This document shows, piece by piece, positions 7,415 to 16,364 of a stretch of DNA of 64,000 nucleotides. Made by a program: the position numbers and the translations under genes. Source of the stretch: a virus; IMG/VR virus record IMGVR_UViG_3300042291_000957, positions 26,420-90,419 of that record; one strand, written 5' to 3'. How positions within the stretch are numbered: position 1 is the first letter of the stretch; each line of letters begins with the position of its first letter. The notes beneath the pieces are model-generated. The model was not told the DNA's origin. It searched no databases and worked only from the letters and a program-made list of their open reading frames with translations.

Positions 7415-8403
7415 ATAAAATTACCCTTCTTGAGCATTTCTTTAATGGCATCGTGTTGCATAATAAATGTTTTAGAACTAAATTCTTCTTGTGAAAACTT
7501 TTCTAAATTACTATATTTGTCTACTAATGTTTGTTTAGGATTAAATGGCAGTATCACAAAGTATGCATCGTCATATTTGTAAGACATCACTGCTTCGTGT
7601 TTTGATATCAACATCTCATCTAATTTTTCGCCCGGCTTACTGCCCATCTCTGTAATTTCTGCATTACCGTAGACACTTATTAATATGTCTGCAATGTCTT
7701 TGATGTATGCCGCTGGCATATTCATTACAAATGTTTCACCGCCTATACTTTCTTCGGCAGCTTTAAATAGTAAACCAATTGCTTCTTCAAGTGTTAAAAA
7801 GAATCGAGTCATTCTTAGATCAGTAATAGTAACTGGGCCACCACTGCGAATCTGTTCAATAAAGTACGGAATAACACTGCCATTAGACCCCATGACATTT
7901 CCGCCACGAACGCAGACAAATCTAGTATGGTCCGTTAGATCGTTTGCCTGAATAATTAATTTTTCACCTACTGCTTTAGTCATTCCATATAAATTCAATG
8001 GTTCAACGGCCTTGTCAGTGGATACATCGATAACTTTTTTAACACGATTTTCAATCGCAGCATTAACAACATTTGTTGTGCCTATTACATTTGTTTTAAT
8101 AGCTTCCTGAGGCTGATCTTCGCAGATAGGTACATGTTTAAGAGCTGCCATGTGAAAAATATAATCAACATTTTTAGTAGCAAACTTAACTGCTTCGTAG
8201 TCTCTAACATCACCTATGATGTATTTGATCTTGGGATTTTTAAACTTGCGTTGCATTAATACCTGCTGAAGTTCACCTCTTGAGAAAATAATAATCTCTT
8301 TAGGATTGTGTTTTTCAAGCATTAATCGAGTCAGTGTTTGTCCCCACGACCCGGTGCCGCCGGTAATTAAAATTCGTGCGTTGTCAAAAATACTGTTATT
8401 CAT
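7411..8403 (-). CDS. fnlA: UDP-GlcNAc 4,6-dehydratase, inverting (FnlA/WbjB-like)
   Basis: Extended SDR of the CapE/FnlA/FlaA1 kind. ARILITGGTGSWGQTLTRLM is the NAD motif, STDKAVEPLNLYGMTKAVGE combines the Asp-Lys pair typical of inverting dehydratases with Y139/K143, and VRGGNVMGSNGSVIPYF is a strong family segment. The 330-residue length is normal. It would convert UDP-GlcNAc to a 4-keto-6-deoxy sugar. Neighbouring RmlD-like and FnlC-like genes fit the UDP-L-FucNAc route; FlaA1-type (pseudaminic acid) is the alternative. Confidence 0.82.
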   Translation of the reverse strand: MNNSIFDNARILITGGTGSWGQTLTRLMLEKHNPKEIIIFSRGELQQVLMQRKFKNPKIKYIIGDVRDYEAVKFATKNVDYIFHMAALKHVPICEDQPQEAIKTNVIGTTNVVNAAIENRVKKVIDVSTDKAVEPLNLYGMTKAVGEKLIIQANDLTDHTRFVCVRGGNVMGSNGSVIPYFIEQIRSGGPVTITDLRMTRFFLTLEEAIGLLFKAAEESIGGETFVMNMPAAYIKDIADILISVYGNAEITEMGSKPGEKLDEMLISKHEAVMSYKYDDAYFVILPFNPKQTLVDKYSNLEKFSQEEFSSKTFIMQHDAIKEMLKKGNFI

Positions 8404-9154
8404 ATTTTACTCCAATATCATCTGGGTTGTGGAACAGTGCTCTATGTTTGTTATCTAGGGATTCCACTTCTTCTGCAGGTCTTGTATTTGTATAGTAATA
8501 TAAAATTAATGATCTACGACTTCTATCCTCTGGGCACTTTAACGGAGTAGGATGTCCGTGAAAACTAAAATCGTCAGTTCTAAATACAACCAGTCTGTTG
8601 AGTAATGGACTAATCTTGTCAACACACACGTCCGGTTTGTTGTTTGGGGTCCTTGACCACATTTCTAAATGGCCTCCCCATTCTTCTTGCCAATCATCGT
8701 TTAGATATAGGATAACATTTAATCTTCGGTGTACTCCCATTAGATCGTGCCAGTTGCCGTCTGCGTGTACTGCTAGTGTGCCGCCTGTATTAATCTGATT
8801 AAATCCACCGCCTGTTAGATACGGATCGGGAATAAGTCCATCAACGCCAGTTAGCTTAGATAGGAATCTTAAAAATGTTCCACCATTTAAAAAATTAATT
8901 AAATTTAATGTGTTAGCGGGAACATCACTGTCATCCTTCCAATCACTGCGCCATTTAATCTGAATTTTATCGTGGTTGCGTTTGTCCCAACTTTCAAAAT
9001 TTTCATTGTTAAAGTCAGTTAGTGTTTCATTAATAACTTCTTGTGTAAAAAAATTATCTATAGCAATATAGTTAAACGGTTGCTTAGATTGAAATTTACT
9101 AGACAGATCTTCTAGATTAAATTTATCAAATTCTACATATTTCTTTTTCATCAA
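8396..9154 (-). CDS. 2OG-Fe(II) oxygenase (prolyl 4-hydroxylase type)
   Basis: A 252-residue protein with the iron motif HxD in TLAVHADGNWHDLMG, the sheet segment NVILYLNDDWQEEWGGHLEM, the distal His in DDFSFHGHPTPLKCPED and the 2-oxoglutarate-binding Arg in RRSLILYYYT. This is the P4H-like family often carried by marine myoviruses. The substrate may be a protein or a sugar. It lies between the UDP-FucNAc genes, overlapping the dehydratase by eight bases. Confidence 0.85.
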   Translation of the reverse strand: MMKKKYVEFDKFNLEDLSSKFQSKQPFNYIAIDNFFTQEVINETLTDFNNENFESWDKRNHDKIQIKWRSDWKDDSDVPANTLNLINFLNGGTFLRFLSKLTGVDGLIPDPYLTGGGFNQINTGGTLAVHADGNWHDLMGVHRRLNVILYLNDDWQEEWGGHLEMWSRTPNNKPDVCVDKISPLLNRLVVFRTDDFSFHGHPTPLKCPEDRSRRSLILYYYTNTRPAEEVESLDNKHRALFHNPDDIGVKYE

Positions 9155-9160
9155 TCGTCC

Positions 9161-10228
9161 TTAGTTTGACAGTAGTATGTTAACAACTACGTCTGATACA
9201 TTATTTTGATCGTACTCTGCAGGTACTTTCCAGTTTCGGTCAGCTGACTTCATTCTGTTAAAGCAGGCAACAATATTGTCTTTATCTAACCCACTAATTA
9301 CATTAGAACCACACCAAACAGTTTCAGGACGCTCAGTAGTATCTCTAATTGTAACAGTTGGTATTTTAAATAAACACATTTCTTCTTGCACAGTGCCCGA
9401 ATCTGAGATTGCCATAAAACTGTTTTGTTCAAGATTTACAAAATCAAAAAATCCAAACGGTTCTAAAATAATAATGTTGTCAGTGTTTACATTAAATTTT
9501 TGTATTTTATCTCGAGTTCTAGGATGACAACTAAACACAATTTTATATTCTTTAGAAATTTCTTGTAATGCTGCAAAAATACTTTTAAGTCTATGATCAT
9601 CGTCAACATTCTCAGCTCGATGCGCGGTTACAATAATGTATTTGTTTGGTTCTAGATTTAATTTATTAAGTATCGACGATTGTGAAATTTTACTTTGATA
9701 TTTGTTGATAACTTCTTTAATAGGGTTGCCAGTAACTGCAATTCTATTGTTAGGAACACCTTCTCTTAGCAAGTTTTGTCTACTTAATTCTGTATAGGGC
9801 AAGTTGTACGTACTAATTGCATCAATAACTTTTCTATTTTTTTCTTCGGGAACTTTTAAATCGTTACATCTATTTCCAGCTTCCATATGGTACACTGGGA
9901 TGTTAAATCTTTCAGCAACAAACGCAGACAATCCTGAATTAGTATCGCCTAGTACTAAAACTCGTGTGGGGTTAAACTCGTTGATTGCCTGTTCTACACC
10001 GGTAAAAATTTTACCAAGTTGTTCACCAAATGACGCAGATTTGCTGTCAATAATTTTATTAGGGTGACGTAATTCTAATTCTTGAAAAAATATTTCATTA
10101 AGATTAGGATCATAATTTTGCCCGGTGTGTAACACATAATGCTCGCAGGCTGCGTCAAGTTTAGGGATAATACAAGACAATCTTATAATTTCAGGTCTTG
10201 TTCCTAAAATTGTTAAAATTTTAGCCAT
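9161..10228 (-). CDS. fnlC: UDP-GlcNAc 2-epimerase family, FnlC/WbjD type
   Basis: A 355-residue GT-B-fold epimerase. ILTILGTRPEIIRLSCII is the signature start, HTGQNYDPNLNEIFFQEL and MEAGNRCNDLKVPEEKNRKV match the WbjD/FnlC subgroup rather than WecB, and VTAHRAENVDDDHRLKS and AISDSGTVQEEMCLFKIPTV complete the active-site regions. WbjD makes UDP-L-FucNAc in the last step of the pathway. The subgroup call rests on the MEAGNRC and HTGQNYD blocks and on neighbours. Starts with MAKILT after an eight-base overlap with the methyltransferase. Confidence 0.82.
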   Translation of the reverse strand: MAKILTILGTRPEIIRLSCIIPKLDAACEHYVLHTGQNYDPNLNEIFFQELELRHPNKIIDSKSASFGEQLGKIFTGVEQAINEFNPTRVLVLGDTNSGLSAFVAERFNIPVYHMEAGNRCNDLKVPEEKNRKVIDAISTYNLPYTELSRQNLLREGVPNNRIAVTGNPIKEVINKYQSKISQSSILNKLNLEPNKYIIVTAHRAENVDDDHRLKSIFAALQEISKEYKIVFSCHPRTRDKIQKFNVNTDNIIILEPFGFFDFVNLEQNSFMAISDSGTVQEEMCLFKIPTVTIRDTTERPETVWCGSNVISGLDKDNIVACFNRMKSADRNWKVPAEYDQNNVSDVVVNILLSN

Positions 10229-10754
10229 TAGAGAATGCGCCTACAAAGTATTGGTTAAGGCCTTTTAAGTTTAAGTGTTCCCAGTCAGCAAAATCTTGCC
10301 TGTGCCATAGACTTTTATGTATATCAAAATTATTACCATAACACCACAGTGATGGATCATTTACATTTTTATGATTGTCATCCCATATTTCTTCTAGAGG
10401 AGTTAATAAAATAATTTTCTTTTTAGTTATTTTTTTAACGTCATTAATTAACTGTAAGCCAGCTGCTTTATCTAAATGTTCAATAAAATCGATCATTAAC
10501 ACATAGTCAAATTGTTCGTTTTTAACTACGTCTAATATATTATCTGTTTCTAGATTTGCAACGATATCAGGATTAACATCGGCCCAGGCGTCAACAGTTA
10601 AGATTCTACTGCATTTGTTAATAAATGGATTGGAGTACAACTTAGGGCCGCATCCTAGATCTAATAATGTACTACCTTGTTCAATTATACTGTGTAGGTA
10701 ATTAATGAGTTGATCATTAGAACTTGCACGTTTTCCGTTAATTATGTGTTTCAT
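10221..10754 (-). CDS. Class I SAM-dependent methyltransferase
   Basis: A 177-residue enzyme with TLLDLGCGPKLYSNPF (motif I), ILTVDAWADVNPDIV (motif II acidic residue) and FDYVLMIDFIEHLDKAAG (the D-F-IEH motif). LTPLEEIWDDNHKNVNDPSL resembles surface-glycan methyltransferases. The acceptor is unknown. It overlaps FnlC by eight bases and the GT2 gene by four, so it belongs to the same transcript. Confidence 0.78.
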   Translation of the reverse strand: MKHIINGKRASSNDQLINYLHSIIEQGSTLLDLGCGPKLYSNPFINKCSRILTVDAWADVNPDIVANLETDNILDVVKNEQFDYVLMIDFIEHLDKAAGLQLINDVKKITKKKIILLTPLEEIWDDNHKNVNDPSLWCYGNNFDIHKSLWHRQDFADWEHLNLKGLNQYFVGAFSNG

Positions 10755-11509
10755 TTTATATCTTCCTTATTGTTTGCTCTAATAGACAGATTTTTAATAT
10801 TTTCATTGTGAAAGACAGCGTTATCTTGAGTAGCTGCAGGATTCAACGGATTGTTAAATCCTTTACCGTGATATTGATGTACAACCCAGGGCTTTTCTAC
10901 AAACTGTATCTGCAGTTCTTTCTTTTTAATTCTTTGAATAAATTCGTCATCGTCATAATTAAAGCCAGCAGCGTATCTTTCATCAAATCCATTTAACTCT
11001 ATTAAATTTTTTCTAGTTATTGCTGTGGTAAAATGATAAGATGCAGGTCGATGCACACTGTGATTATACCAACGGCCTGCTGAAGTTGTTACATCCAGAT
11101 AGTTGTTCTTGTGCAAATCAGTTAGTTCCCGTTTGCCGCTAGCAAAGCAATGAAACGAAAGATATACATCATCGTTTAGATTATTTTCAGTATAAGAAAT
11201 AACATCGCCCATATGACAACATTCTGGATTTTGAATAATTATTTTATCGCCTTTACTAGCTCTAAATCCTATGTTATAAGGTATCGACGGACCAACATAC
11301 GATTTTTTTGAATTGATTGTCTGCATCTTAATAATTTTAAAATTTAAAGATGGAAATTCTTTTGGCAAGTTATCTACAGAATGTGCTGCGGCACTATAAT
11401 CGTCTACAATAACAATTTCAAAATTTTTAGATAGGCTTTTTTCAAAAGTTGTTAGAGTATACCGCAATTGCGGTAATCGATTATAGTAGGCCATTACTAT
11501 GGATATCAT
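10751..11509 (-). CDS. Family 2 glycosyltransferase (GT-A)
   Basis: MISIVMAYYNRLPQLRYTLT is the classical GT2 opening, FEIVIVDDYSAAAHSV holds the nucleotide-binding Asp pair, and AAGFNYDDDEFIQRIKKK gives the ED-type catalytic region following a GFDERY motif. At 252 residues it has no membrane segments and is probably cytoplasmic. It would add a sugar to a lipid- or protein-linked glycan; specificity unknown. Confidence 0.8.
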   Translation of the reverse strand: MISIVMAYYNRLPQLRYTLTTFEKSLSKNFEIVIVDDYSAAAHSVDNLPKEFPSLNFKIIKMQTINSKKSYVGPSIPYNIGFRASKGDKIIIQNPECCHMGDVISYTENNLNDDVYLSFHCFASGKRELTDLHKNNYLDVTTSAGRWYNHSVHRPASYHFTTAITRKNLIELNGFDERYAAGFNYDDDEFIQRIKKKELQIQFVEKPWVVHQYHGKGFNNPLNPAATQDNAVFHNENIKNLSIRANNKEDIK

Positions 11510-12123
11510 GATAATTCTAATTCCGCCATTACATACTTAGGCCTTCGATTGAAAGTATTAATAATTTTTACACCTTCTTCAGCTTCGGGCGTGCCTGTTT
11601 TTTTGTACATGACTCGTAAATCCATCACAATTCGTGTTCCTGGATGGGAATGTTTTAAAATTAAATCTCGATAGGTGTTCACCGGATAATGAAATCCGCA
11701 AGATACCCATGAAGTAATCAAATCGAATTTAACATCTGCTGGAATATTGATATTATTACAATCAATTAGATGATAATTAGTAGTTCCTAATTTTTTTAAT
11801 TCTATATCTAAATTTTCTAAAGGATGATAAAATAAAAAGTCATCAACATTTGTGTGATATTTTCCAGTCACTGCTGTAAGCGATTTAGATTCATTATCGC
11901 GAGTATCGCCGTCTAACAACCATAATTCGGAGTTGTATTTCTCATTGAACAATCTAGATTCCCAAGCAAGTCCACATCCAATGTCTAAAATTTTCAATGG
12001 AGGCGTAGTTAAGTGCTTGTCTAATATTTCAAAGTTTTCAATTTTGTATTGTTGATATGCTTCTGTATCCCAAAGACCGCCATCGCCGATCCATTTTTTT
12101 GGTTCTCTTTTTTCTTCTGTCAT
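11506..12123 (-). CDS. Class I SAM-dependent methyltransferase
   Basis: LKILDIGCGLAWESRLFNEK (motif I), LWLLDGDTRDNESKSL (motif II) and FDLITSWVSCGFHYPVNTY (where LEH is usually found) define the fold. The 205-residue protein ends GVKIINTFNRRPKYVMAELE. Some putative sugar O-methyltransferases show this SCGFHY variant. Its ATG overlaps the cupin gene's stop by four bases. Confidence 0.75.
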   Translation of the reverse strand: MTEEKREPKKWIGDGGLWDTEAYQQYKIENFEILDKHLTTPPLKILDIGCGLAWESRLFNEKYNSELWLLDGDTRDNESKSLTAVTGKYHTNVDDFLFYHPLENLDIELKKLGTTNYHLIDCNNINIPADVKFDLITSWVSCGFHYPVNTYRDLILKHSHPGTRIVMDLRVMYKKTGTPEAEEGVKIINTFNRRPKYVMAELELS

Positions 12124-12464
12124 TTAGAATATCCCACGGTTTCTCTTGCAATATCATCGTGGTCAAATTCAGCCCAATATAATTCAAAGGCAACACAATC
12201 AGTAACTGCTTCAAACTGATGATATTCGCCCGGAGCAACTTTGGTATACTGTCCAGGTTTTAATAGTGTTTCGTCAACTAGATCATAATTATTCTTCCAT
12301 ACACGAATAATCATTTCTCCTTGTTCAACAAAAAATCCATTCCATTTAAATTTGTGTTTGTGTTTTGAACATACGCCGCCTGCACGAGCTTCGATGCGAT
12401 GAAATTCTAATACACCGTTTGCTTCAAGGAGTTCTGTTTGACCCCATACTTTTCCTTGTTTCAT
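12120..12464 (-). CDS. Cupin-domain protein
   Basis: A 114-residue single-domain cupin: VCSKHKHKFKWNGFFVEQGE gives the HxH metal motif and glycine turn, and GQYTKVAPGEYHQFEAVTD supplies the second-motif His. Sugar-binding or isomerase-like functions are common for such proteins in glycan islands, but the sequence does not say which. First gene before the 12488 gene, separated by 23 bases. Confidence 0.72.
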   Translation of the reverse strand: MKQGKVWGQTELLEANGVLEFHRIEARAGGVCSKHKHKFKWNGFFVEQGEMIIRVWKNNYDLVDETLLKPGQYTKVAPGEYHQFEAVTDCVAFELYWAEFDHDDIARETVGYSK

Positions 12465-12487
12465 ATAATATCCTTATTTTTTACTTA

Positions 12488-12994
12488 TCACAAAACTTTG
12501 TCCAGTTGCAGTATTTCACTTTGTCTGCTGACTTCTTTGACAAAATAAGCACACGGCGGGTTAGGATCATCGTGTAAAGGAACAGTTAATAACTGTCCGT
12601 TTTTCATTTTGGGAAAATACCAACGCACATCTTGATAAATGTTAACGATCTCTATAGGCATGTATTCACATTTAAATCCTTTTACTGGATTAAAAATAAA
12701 TGCATCAAATCCACGTTCATTAATGCTGGTCAACGGTAATACTTCCGGATCCATACCGCAGTCACGATCTCCTACTATCATACACCAGTCTAGGGGCATC
12801 TGTATTTCATATCCGCCAATGTTTAACAATATTGCAGGGCTATTAAATGATTCAAGAAAAATCAACGGCATAAAGAAGAAATCAGGCTCGCTAGGATTTG
12901 AATTATCTAGTACTGAAAATCTTGTATCTTCATCTACCTCATCTGGCAATTCGTTTAGATCAAAAGATCTATTGTTTAGTGTTAGTATTTTCAT
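12488..12994 (-). CDS. Conserved hypothetical phage protein, 168 aa
   Basis: Begins MKILTLNNRSFDLNELPDEV after AAAGGATC as ribosome site. Segments PAILLNIGGYEIQMPLDWCM and IVGDRDCGMDPEVLPLTSIN look like a compact beta domain, and VRWYFPKMKNGQLLTVPLHD like a nucleic-acid- or protein-binding end. It sits among sugar genes yet reads like a phage housekeeping protein of marine T4-likes. Not assigned. Confidence 0.6.
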   Translation of the reverse strand: MKILTLNNRSFDLNELPDEVDEDTRFSVLDNSNPSEPDFFFMPLIFLESFNSPAILLNIGGYEIQMPLDWCMIVGDRDCGMDPEVLPLTSINERGFDAFIFNPVKGFKCEYMPIEIVNIYQDVRWYFPKMKNGQLLTVPLHDDPNPPCAYFVKEVSRQSEILQLDKVL

Positions 12995-13047
12995 AATTTC
13001 TTATTGATCCTTTATATTTCTAATAATTTTTTAAGATATCTACAATT

Positions 13048-13695
13048 TCATCTATTAACATTGTTAGCTTGCTCCTTGGCTAATCTAATACATTCCATAT
13101 TAGGGTTTTTTCTTTTTCCATTACCCCAAGTATGACAAAACCAAGGTCCGGTGTTTTTTGCATTAAATTTAGCATTCATATATTCTATTTTTACTTTAGA
13201 ATCATCTACACAATTTCCTAGTGCGGTATTATCGTGATGCGGTAATGGAATATCAAATCTATATTTTAAGTATGGCAACATGTGATCTCTACTGGCCTTG
13301 TTTAATATGAATACACCAGCATTAAATTCACCGTTATCAGGAACACCATATCTGACCACACTCCAATGAGTACAAACTTTGAAACTATCTAATGATGGAT
13401 ACATTTCGAAAATACTAGGACTATCATGATATATTAAAACATCGGAATCTAAATATAAAATTTGATCATATTCATCAGTCCACTTTGATTCTTCAAATAA
13501 TCTAAATCTTTCGTAAGTAGGATGTATATAATTTATATATGGATCTGTCAATAATATATAATCGGCATCTATTCTTTTAGCATACTGTCTAGCCAATGTA
13601 AATGATATTTCGCTTAAAGTATCAAAACTTGGTAGAAGATTTGGATTCCCGTATTTTTTAGTGTCAATATATATTTGGACAATTAAATTTTTCAT
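13048..13695 (-). CDS. Glycosyltransferase, GT-A/GT8-like
   Basis: A 215-residue protein with the DxD motif in DQILYLDSDVLIYHDSPSIF and typical GT8-like steps NAGVFILNKASRDHM and HHDNTALGNCVDD. It starts MKNLIVQIYIDTKKYGN, overlapping UvsW's stop (ATGA). This places a sugar gene directly behind a core recombination gene, the entry to sugar island 1. Specificity unknown. Confidence 0.72.
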   Translation of the reverse strand: MKNLIVQIYIDTKKYGNPNLLPSFDTLSEISFTLARQYAKRIDADYILLTDPYINYIHPTYERFRLFEESKWTDEYDQILYLDSDVLIYHDSPSIFEMYPSLDSFKVCTHWSVVRYGVPDNGEFNAGVFILNKASRDHMLPYLKYRFDIPLPHHDNTALGNCVDDSKVKIEYMNAKFNAKNTGPWFCHTWGNGKRKNPNMECIRLAKEQANNVNR

Positions 13696-15146
13696 ATATT
13701 GACCTTTGTTATCACGAAGGGGTACTTCGCTTCTTTATAAAATTTCTTACGTTCCGTAAGATGTCTTTTAGCGTATTTGCAGGCGCTGGTGATATCCCAG
13801 ATTTCCACGTGGTCTTTGTCTTCGGCTCTCCGAATACCCCGTCCAATGCTTTGTATAACTCGAACAAAGCTCTTTCCGGGCTCAATAAGAACCAAATTAA
13901 AAATACGGGGGATATTAATACCCACAGCGGCCACACCGTAAGTCGCCACAATAATCTTATCAGCACTAGTTTTAATTTCATCATATTCTTCTTTTCTGTC
14001 AGTTAATTTAACTGCTCCGCTAATGAACACACTGTCTGGCAACATTGCAGTTAGTTTGTCGCCTGTGTCAATTCTATTCACTAGTACAAGAGTGTTGCCG
14101 GTCTGAGAAATTTCTTTGATTTTATTCCCCATCCAACTGATACGATGATCGTCAGTGACTAGAAAGCTATATTCTTCTTGATAATTACGGAAAACCTGCA
14201 CGTCATTGGTTTGTAGAATATTGATCTGTAAATTAGCCAACACGCCTTTTTCTTGTAGATCGTGTGCAGATACTTGATTGATTACTGGACCTATACTGGC
14301 AAGAATTCCTTGAAATTCCCATGCTTCTTTAGGCACAGTACCTGTAAGTCCCCAACGTATGGCGCAGTTGCTAAAATTCTGTGTAAGAAGTTTTGTTAAC
14401 ACGTCTGCTTTGGCCTGATGTACTTCGTCTATGATAATAGCTGCTACACCCTCGATAAACTCTGCCAAGCTAAGTGTAGCATCGTCATAACTTTTCTTAT
14501 CAAGTACGTTGAGACTTTGCCACGTACAGATAGTATGAGTACGACCTAGTTCTTTCCTATCACCAAAGTACACGCCAACGTCTAGTCCAAGATTTCGATA
14601 ATCTTCTTCAGTCTGTACTACTAGACTTTTGTTAGGTACGATAACCATGGTGCGACCATAGGGCTCGCACAAGTGGCTGAGCGTGGCAGTGGTAATGGTC
14701 TTGCCAGCACCTGTAGCCACTTCTTGCAAGGCCTGTGTATTTTCTAAAAATTTGTTGACAACATCAAATTGATAATCACGCAGTACAATGGGCGTGCCAG
14801 CTTCAGGATGTCCCTTGGGCCAAGTCTTGCCTTGATCGGCCCAGTAATTTTCTGTGATAGGTTCAAATTCTATTCGACTGTGTTGTCTTAGATCTTCTAT
14901 GTCAATTTCATATCCTGCATCTTCAATTATAGGCAGTATTACATCTAGATGTGCAAGATATCCCGTCCCGCCAATACCAAAATAAGTTTTAGTTCCATCC
15001 CATCTGCCCAGCTTGTAAGAAGGCATATGACGTGCGTAAGGCAAATCAAACTTTAATTTGTTGGCGATCTTTCGACGTGTTTCTACTGCAAGTCCTTCGA
15101 ACTTGATATTTACTTCGTCTTTAATTATAAGTCTACAAGATGTCAA
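13692..15146 (-). CDS. uvsW: UvsW-type recombination helicase
   Basis: T4 UvsW is a superfamily 2 helicase for branch migration and replication fork repair. Here LQEVATGAGKTITTATL holds Walker A (residues 144-150), AAIIIDEVHQAKADVL holds DEVH (240-243), RWGLTGTVPK is motif III-like, and QSIGRGIRRAEDKDHVEIWD is motif VI. The N-terminal part contains YARHMPSYKLGRWDGTKTYF, the UvsW-specific DNA-binding domain. The 484-residue length is close to T4's 503. Confidence 0.92.
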   Translation of the reverse strand: MTSCRLIIKDEVNIKFEGLAVETRRKIANKLKFDLPYARHMPSYKLGRWDGTKTYFGIGGTGYLAHLDVILPIIEDAGYEIDIEDLRQHSRIEFEPITENYWADQGKTWPKGHPEAGTPIVLRDYQFDVVNKFLENTQALQEVATGAGKTITTATLSHLCEPYGRTMVIVPNKSLVVQTEEDYRNLGLDVGVYFGDRKELGRTHTICTWQSLNVLDKKSYDDATLSLAEFIEGVAAIIIDEVHQAKADVLTKLLTQNFSNCAIRWGLTGTVPKEAWEFQGILASIGPVINQVSAHDLQEKGVLANLQINILQTNDVQVFRNYQEEYSFLVTDDHRISWMGNKIKEISQTGNTLVLVNRIDTGDKLTAMLPDSVFISGAVKLTDRKEEYDEIKTSADKIIVATYGVAAVGINIPRIFNLVLIEPGKSFVRVIQSIGRGIRRAEDKDHVEIWDITSACKYAKRHLTERKKFYKEAKYPFVITKVNI

Positions 15147-16329
15147 ATGATGTTGCCCCTTTGGGTAGAGTTGGTTTTATTTCACCTAGATAAATTACAC
15201 ATGGATGACTAGTCATCCAGTCGTTTACATAGGTATTGGGATTGATATATAAGTTATTTGTAACAACAATTTTAACATCAATGTTATTTTTAAACAACCA
15301 CTTAGCCGGTTTATGTTCAAATATAAAAATTTTTCCGTCTTCAACAGGTCTCCCAAGATCATTGTCTTTGATCCATTGATTAAGCCCAGTGTTAGATTCT
15401 TTACTTTCTCTAAAACAAATTCTAATATCAGACCTTGAAATTTGACATTTTTCAGAATCTTTTATAAATGTTTCTAACCATTGTTCTTTGTTGGATGCAC
15501 GATCTAACACTATAGAAATTTTACCATCTATTTTTTTATATACATCAAACAATTTTTCGTTGCTATCAATCCAAAAAATATTGTTGTTACTTGATGCAAT
15601 TTTTTCCACAATTTCTTGTGATTTTGAAACAAGTTTTAAAGGAAACTGCATGGCTTTTGCTAACAACATATCGTGGTATATATCACCAGTTGAATTTTTT
15701 TCAAAGTATGCATCTGCATATTCATTGCTGTTTATCAAGACCAATTGATTTTCAAAAATTGTACTGTGAGGCACGAAATCTTCCTGATTGGCCCATATTT
15801 CTTCCACCAATTCTACTGCCTCTAAAAAAGAATCATCTATTTCAAAATTATGTTTTTGTAAAAATTCATACAGAGCCACAACATTGATTTCTGAAAATTT
15901 TACTTCTCTCAGTTTCTTTTCTTGATTCCACTTCGAATGCCTAAAATGGTCTTTTTCAGTTGAAAATTCTCGGTCAAATGTTTCTTTCATACTAAACGGG
16001 AATTTTAAAAATATCAAAAGTTCTCCAGTCTCATCTTTTTCTACAAATATTTTTTTGGTGAGATCTAGTATTCTAAATTCATTTTTCCATACTGGATTTT
16101 CAATTTGATCAGAATAGTCAAAATTATATTTTTGTGCTATGACCTTGTGTTTTTTTAGTATTTTTACAATCAGTCCAGCCTGACTCTGAGTCAACAGTGA
16201 TCCATTTGATATCAACGAATAAAAATTATAAGTGGCACTTTGATCTTGACCAGTCAAGGCAAAACCGTGACGTACCATAAGATTATAAAATTCTAAAAAG
16301 ATGTCTTCAGTGTATTGATACGGTACCAT
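15133..16329 (-). CDS. Large hypothetical phage protein, 398 aa
   Basis: Start chosen at the ATG 16327-16329 (MVPYQYTEDIFLEFYN) because a consensus promoter lies right before it; a longer frame would overlap the next gene by 89 bases. Blocks FILYKKIDG-like motifs are not helicase motifs; LDRASNKEQWLETFIKDSE and IRICFRESKESNTGLNQWIK suggest an alpha/beta nucleic-acid enzyme, possibly a degenerate helicase partner, but no Walker motif is visible. It overlaps UvsW by 14 bases, suggesting a recombination or repair link. Confidence 0.65.
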   Translation of the reverse strand: MVPYQYTEDIFLEFYNLMVRHGFALTGQDQSATYNFYSLISNGSLLTQSQAGLIVKILKKHKVIAQKYNFDYSDQIENPVWKNEFRILDLTKKIFVEKDETGELLIFLKFPFSMKETFDREFSTEKDHFRHSKWNQEKKLREVKFSEINVVALYEFLQKHNFEIDDSFLEAVELVEEIWANQEDFVPHSTIFENQLVLINSNEYADAYFEKNSTGDIYHDMLLAKAMQFPLKLVSKSQEIVEKIASSNNNIFWIDSNEKLFDVYKKIDGKISIVLDRASNKEQWLETFIKDSEKCQISRSDIRICFRESKESNTGLNQWIKDNDLGRPVEDGKIFIFEHKPAKWLFKNNIDVKIVVTNNLYINPNTYVNDWMTSHPCVIYLGEIKPTLPKGATSFDIL

Positions 16330-16335
16330 TGTTAT

Positions 16336-16364
16336 ATTATAACACCGATAATTTTTAAAATCAA
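16336..16364 (-). promoter_or_regulatory. Sigma70-like promoter giving a leaderless mRNA
   Basis: Minus strand TTGATT (16359-16364), 17-base spacer, TATAAT (16336-16341). Standard spacing puts the transcription start at 16329, the A of the ATG. No ribosome site is present between promoter and start codon. Confidence 0.6.
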
